Assembly (NCBI GenBank): GCA_035691185.1
Contig: DASSJN010000222.1
Location: forward strand, 1-9,889
Direction: 5' to 3'
Length of the DNA stretch: 9,889 nucleotides
Source: RPQJ01 sp035691185
Lineage (GTDB): Bacteria; Pseudomonadota; Gammaproteobacteria; Steroidobacterales; Steroidobacteraceae
Shown here piece by piece: positions 7,267-9,889 of the stretch; position 1 is the stretch's first letter; each line of letters opens with the position of its first letter. The notes below the pieces were generated by a model. That model ran no database searches, had not been told where the DNA came from, and was given only the letters and a program-made list of their open reading frames with translations. Made by a program: the position numbers and the translations under genes.

Positions 7267-7834
7267 GCAGGCGTCGCTCCGTGTAGCGCCAGACCAGCAC
7301 CGCGGCGAGGGCGCCGAGGAAACCGAACGCGACGTGCGTCAGAAGCGGGTAGACGGGGCCGGCGCGCAGCGAACCGAAAGGGATGCCGAACGCCTCGTTC
7401 GCAAACACGCGTAGCGCGGGTTTGGACGCGAAGGCGACCGCCGCCAGCACCGGCAGGAACAGCAGGGCCTTGGTCGCAAGCTGCGGCCACACCCGGTAGC
7501 CGAGATCGAGCACGATGCCTGGCAGGACGTAGAACAGGGGCATCAGGACACCGTGGTCCGCGCCCGCCAACGGTGCGGCCGCGGCGGCGCTCGCGCCGAC
7601 CAGCGTCGCTGACCACGGGTTGCTGCAGGTGAGCCGCCCGAACACCAGCAGGGCCATGGCCTCGAGCCCGTGATGGCCGGGCAACTGCAACGGCCACCGG
7701 AACGCCTGCTCGAGCAGGGCGATCGTGATGCCCAGCGACGCGAGGAACAGCCCGCGCCCGACGGTCAGCGGACCGACGGGGTCAATAACGCCGAATAGTT
7801 TCCTTGGGGAGGAGTCGCCAGCCGCTACGGTCAT
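7259..7834 (-). CDS. Six-helix membrane protein resembling an ECF-transporter S component
   Basis: From the ATG at 7834 the product is 191 residues. Hydrophobic segments lie near residues 26-46, 54-68, 75-93, 97-115, 120-138 and 163-184, giving about six membrane helices after a short cytoplasmic N-terminus, with a basic C-terminal end (RYTERRLRA). The size, helix count and small-residue-rich helices resemble substrate-binding S components of ECF vitamin and metal transporters. That is only a fold-level impression; I cannot assign a family from a diagnostic motif, and no EcfA/EcfT genes are in view. The start is chosen because GAGG (7841-7844) lies 6 nt upstream; a GTG at 7846 in the same frame is the alternative. 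It overlaps the upstream TiaS-like gene by 53 nt, so the two are probably translated together. Its stop sits 16 nt from the convergent receptor gene, which suggests an inner-membrane partner for that receptor. Confidence 0.7.
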   Translation of the reverse strand: MTVAAGDSSPRKLFGVIDPVGPLTVGRGLFLASLGITIALLEQAFRWPLQLPGHHGLEAMALLVFGRLTCSNPWSATLVGASAAAAAPLAGADHGVLMPLFYVLPGIVLDLGYRVWPQLATKALLFLPVLAAVAFASKPALRVFANEAFGIPFGSLRAGPVYPLLTHVAFGFLGALAAVLVWRYTERRLRA

Positions 7835-8519
7835 TTTCAGCCTCACAGGGTTCGGTCAACAGCACCGCCCGGCCGCCGAGCAGCACGGGGCGGGGCCACG
7901 GATCGACGAGGACCTCGGCGTCCGCCGGCAACGGTCGGCCGTCGATCGTTTCCACGGAGTCTATGCCAGTCGTCGCCAGCAATGCGTCGACCCGGGCCGT
8001 GCCGGTCAGTTCGCGGACGCCTTCCAGCCAGAGGAAGCGGCCGTCGTGGCCGCCCCTGCGCAACCCGACCGCGGCCAGGGCCCCGATGACGCCGATGCGC
8101 TCGCCGGTCACGCCCTCGAGATGCACCCCGTGCGCGGTCGCCAGCTCGTGGGCCTGCTCACGGGTCAGGACGCGCTCCTTGGCGTGCCGGCCGAACGTCA
8201 CCATCTCGTCGGGGACCTCGTCATACACGGCCAGGCAGAGGCCCGCGTCCGACCCCTCCGCACTCTCCGACGCAAGATAGTCGCGACAGAACTCCCGCGC
8301 CTCGGCCATCGCATCGTCGCGCAGGTCCACGTCGAGGCAGGCCGAACTGTTGTGCGAGGTGAACGGGATCGACGGGTGTACGTAGAGCTGGTGCCGGGTG
8401 ATGCCACGCAGTTTGCCGAGCCCGGCCTCCATCAGACGGGCGCCGAGCTGTCGCGCGCGAAAGCCCGTGCCGCGGCTCTCGAGGTTGTCGGTGTCGTCGA
8501 TCGCGATCAGGCAGCGCAT
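7782..8519 (-). CDS. TiaS-like TCKD-domain protein, short bacterial form
   Basis: The 245-residue protein opens with LIAIDDTDN (4-12), matching the Asp-rich nucleotide/metal-binding start of archaeal TiaS (tRNA-Ile2 agmatinylcytidine synthetase). Asp8, Asp9 and Asp11 are the likely ligands. HPSIPFTSHNSSACL (48-62) resembles the TiaS segment that reads roughly NPxIPWKTRGNxA, and GERIGVIGALAAVG (139-152) resembles its conserved RGLIGAxAA region. Archaeal TiaS is much longer, with an OB-fold and zinc ribbon that hold tRNA; both are absent here. Bacteria normally modify this tRNA with TilS, so tRNA modification is unlikely, and ATP-dependent chemistry on a small molecule is a reasonable inference. 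The start ATG at 8519 directly precedes the conserved motif but has only a weak GGA-type ribosome site. It overlaps the downstream membrane-protein gene by 53 nt. The specific function is unknown. Confidence 0.8.
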   Translation of the reverse strand: MRCLIAIDDTDNLESRGTGFRARQLGARLMEAGLGKLRGITRHQLYVHPSIPFTSHNSSACLDVDLRDDAMAEAREFCRDYLASESAEGSDAGLCLAVYDEVPDEMVTFGRHAKERVLTREQAHELATAHGVHLEGVTGERIGVIGALAAVGLRRGGHDGRFLWLEGVRELTGTARVDALLATTGIDSVETIDGRPLPADAEVLVDPWPRPVLLGGRAVLLTEPCEAENDRSGWRLLPKETIRRY

Positions 8520-8611
8520 CAGGTGTTTCCGGCGCGGAAGAGCGGGGGCTCCGACCCGGGCCGAGGTTACACCGTGGGACGCAGCGCCTCCAAACGTGAT
8601 ATCCGAACGTG

Positions 8612-8637
8612 CCGAGGGGCGCTTTCGCGCCCCCCGG
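8612..8637 (-). terminator. GAAA-capped GC stem after the formate dehydrogenase gamma gene
   Basis: Read on the minus strand, GGGGCGC and GCGCCCC (outer limits 8633 and 8616) form a perfect 7-bp stem closed by a GAAA tetraloop. Three more pairs are possible beyond one mismatch, giving the outer span. It begins 25 nt downstream of the gamma stop. There is no U tract after the stem, so it may be a weak or factor-assisted terminator, or a 3'-end stabiliser separating the formate dehydrogenase operon from the TiaS-like gene. Confidence 0.5.
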
Positions 8638-8661
8638 GGTCACCCCGCCGATTCGACTGGG

Positions 8662-9723
8662 CTATGCCGCGGGCCCTGCGGAGACGACCGGACGTGCCAC
8701 CGTGTCCGCCGGCCGCACCGTGCCCTGCTGCACCTCGTCCAGCCAGACGCTGTGGTGCTGCCGCGCCCATCCTTCGTCCACTTCGCCGGTCACCATGCCC
8801 TCGAACGCGCCCTCGGCGCCGAGGGTGCCTAGATAGATGTGCGCGATCACGGCGGTGCAGAGCACCAGGGCGATCGCGCCGTGCACGATGTTCGAGGTCT
8901 GCATGGCCGCGCGCTCGAAGCCGAAGTTCGGGAACAGCAGGTAGAAGCCCGATATCACCAGTGCGAGACCCCCGACCACCAGCAGCCAGTACCAGATCTT
9001 CTCGCCGGCGTTGGCGAATCCGGCCGGGGGGTGACCCGTGCCGAAGTAGCCACCGCCCCGGCGCAGCCATTCGCGGTCGTAGCTGGCGGGCAGGTTGTGG
9101 TGGAACCACTTGACCAGCATGATGGCCAGGCCCGCCGTGAACGCGAGTGCGACGTAGTCGTGCACCGGCTTGGCGAGCGAGGCGAAGGCCGCGAACCCTT
9201 CCTTGCCGAAGATCGGGATCAGGACCGAGCGCCCCCACAGCAGGCTCAGGCCCGTGATCGCCAGCACGATGAACAGCACCGCCGTGTACCAGTGCAGCAC
9301 GCGATCGGTCATCGACCAGCGGTGCACCTTGCGCCCGGTGCGGTGCTCGAGCTTCGCACCGCCGGTCTTGAGGTGATACGCGAGCAGCGCGAGCAGGATC
9401 CCCACGACCATGATCGCGCCGATGATCTTGACCGGCCCGTTGCGCACTTCGCGCCAGGTCTCGCCGCCGCTCTGGATCAGGACGTTGGTTTCCTGGCCTC
9501 GGACGGCCGTATACCCGGGCTCCGAATCGCGCACCTCGCGCCAGTACTCGGAACGTGGGTTCCTGCCCTCGGTCTCGGCGGCTTCGTCCGCATGCACGGC
9601 TGCCGTCCATACGTACGCGCTCAGCGGCAGCAGCATGCCCGCGACCGCGATCAGCACGATGCTCCACAGCATGGTGCGCAGGCGCTTCGCGCCGCGGCTC
9701 GTCCCGCTCGGTGACTCACTCAT
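8662..9723 (-). CDS. Formate dehydrogenase gamma subunit (cytochrome b)
   Basis: This is the membrane-anchoring cytochrome b subunit that passes electrons from formate oxidation to the quinone pool. Helices are predicted at about 18-40, 99-117, 141-163, 188-206, 243-264 and 279-299. Candidate haem histidines are His144 (RVLHWYTA), His188 (KPVHDY), His281 (IVHGA) and His295 (IAHIY). The end of the domain carries the characteristic MVTGEVDEGWARQHHSVW (310-327). At 353 residues it is longer than the short FdnI type: an N-terminal helix (or signal) and a region of about 55 residues, probably periplasmic, precede the core. This longer architecture is common in proteobacterial formate dehydrogenases. 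The ATG follows GGAG (9731-9734) at 7-nt spacing and lies 30 nt after the stop of the upstream subunit gene, so they share an operon. A GC-rich stem follows the stop. Confidence 0.94.
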   Translation of the reverse strand: MSESPSGTSRGAKRLRTMLWSIVLIAVAGMLLPLSAYVWTAAVHADEAAETEGRNPRSEYWREVRDSEPGYTAVRGQETNVLIQSGGETWREVRNGPVKIIGAIMVVGILLALLAYHLKTGGAKLEHRTGRKVHRWSMTDRVLHWYTAVLFIVLAITGLSLLWGRSVLIPIFGKEGFAAFASLAKPVHDYVALAFTAGLAIMLVKWFHHNLPASYDREWLRRGGGYFGTGHPPAGFANAGEKIWYWLLVVGGLALVISGFYLLFPNFGFERAAMQTSNIVHGAIALVLCTAVIAHIYLGTLGAEGAFEGMVTGEVDEGWARQHHSVWLDEVQQGTVRPADTVARPVVSAGPAA

Positions 9724-9753
9724 TCGTCGTCTCCCGCTCCTGGCGGCGCGCGG

Positions 9754-9889
9754 CTAGCGCTCCGCCTGGCCTTTCGTGAAGCGCTCCTGGAGCGCCGCCG
9801 TCTGCTCGTCCGTGCCCTGCAGGTCGAGCAGGGGATCCTTCGATCCCTTGTACTCGCCCGGCTCGTACACGGTCACGCCGCAGCCGGCG
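9754..9889 (-). CDS. C-terminal tail of upstream subunit gene, probably formate dehydrogenase iron-sulfur beta subunit (partial)
   Basis: Only the last 44 codons are inside the window, ending in TAG at 9756-9754. The tail reads through AGCGVTVYEPGEYKGSKDP and ends FTKGQAER. It has no membrane segment and one visible cysteine. It lies 30 nt upstream of the formate dehydrogenase gamma gene in the same direction. In three-subunit formate dehydrogenases the gene before gamma is normally the 4Fe-4S beta subunit, so that is the likely identity. The visible tail contains no ferredoxin cluster motif, so the assignment rests on gene order; another subunit or accessory protein is possible. Confidence 0.6.
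   Translation of the reverse strand, partial: AGCGVTVYEPGEYKGSKDPLLDLQGTDEQTAALQERFTKGQAER

Noticed and set aside
8520..8661. Small gene or RNA in the gap between the TiaS-like and gamma genes
   Set aside because: Apart from the hairpin and a nearby palindrome I see no coding or structured RNA signal in these 142 bases.
8567..9667. 366-codon minus-strand frame overlapping the formate dehydrogenase gamma gene
   Set aside because: It is an arginine-rich alternate frame without domain features; the gamma subunit frame is clearly the real one.

Overview
This GC-rich window (roughly two-thirds G+C by eye) comes from a Gram-negative bacterium: it carries a TonB-dependent outer-membrane receptor and a membrane-bound formate dehydrogenase. 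The cyanophycin genes, the gamma-subunit type and codon use suggest a proteobacterium, most likely gammaproteobacterial; that placement is an inference. Coding density is very high, and every gene except the receptor lies on the minus strand.

Positions 1-5079 (minus strand, read right to left) hold a cyanophycin operon: cyanophycinase (cphB), then cyanophycin synthetase (cphA), then a Mur-ligase-like protein that runs off the left edge. CphA polymerises Asp and Arg into the storage polymer and CphB degrades it. The third gene is a paralogue of CphA's own Mur-ligase domain with a different N-terminus. It appears to start at a CTG that overlaps the cphA stop codon (CTGA). The cphA 3' end encodes a tail of about 120 residues that contains what looks like an intergenic-type palindromic repeat translated in frame.

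Positions 5080-5202 are a divergent, locally AT-rich intergenic region. From it the plus-strand TonB-dependent receptor (5203-7242) reads away from the cph operon. The receptor has a 13-glycine run in its barrel.

Positions 7259-8519 (minus strand, convergent with the receptor) hold two overlapping genes. One is a small six-helix membrane protein resembling an ECF-transporter substrate-binding subunit. The other is a short protein resembling the N-terminal kinase-like part of archaeal TiaS, without the tRNA-binding domains. With the receptor these may form an uptake or modification cassette for an unknown small molecule. This is the least familiar part of the window.

Positions 8662-9889 (minus strand) hold the cytochrome b (gamma) subunit of a formate dehydrogenase. 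It is preceded by the tail of the upstream subunit gene, probably the iron-sulfur beta subunit, which is cut by the right edge. A GAAA-capped GC stem sits just after the gamma gene. I saw no tRNA, rRNA, CRISPR array, insertion sequence or transposase.
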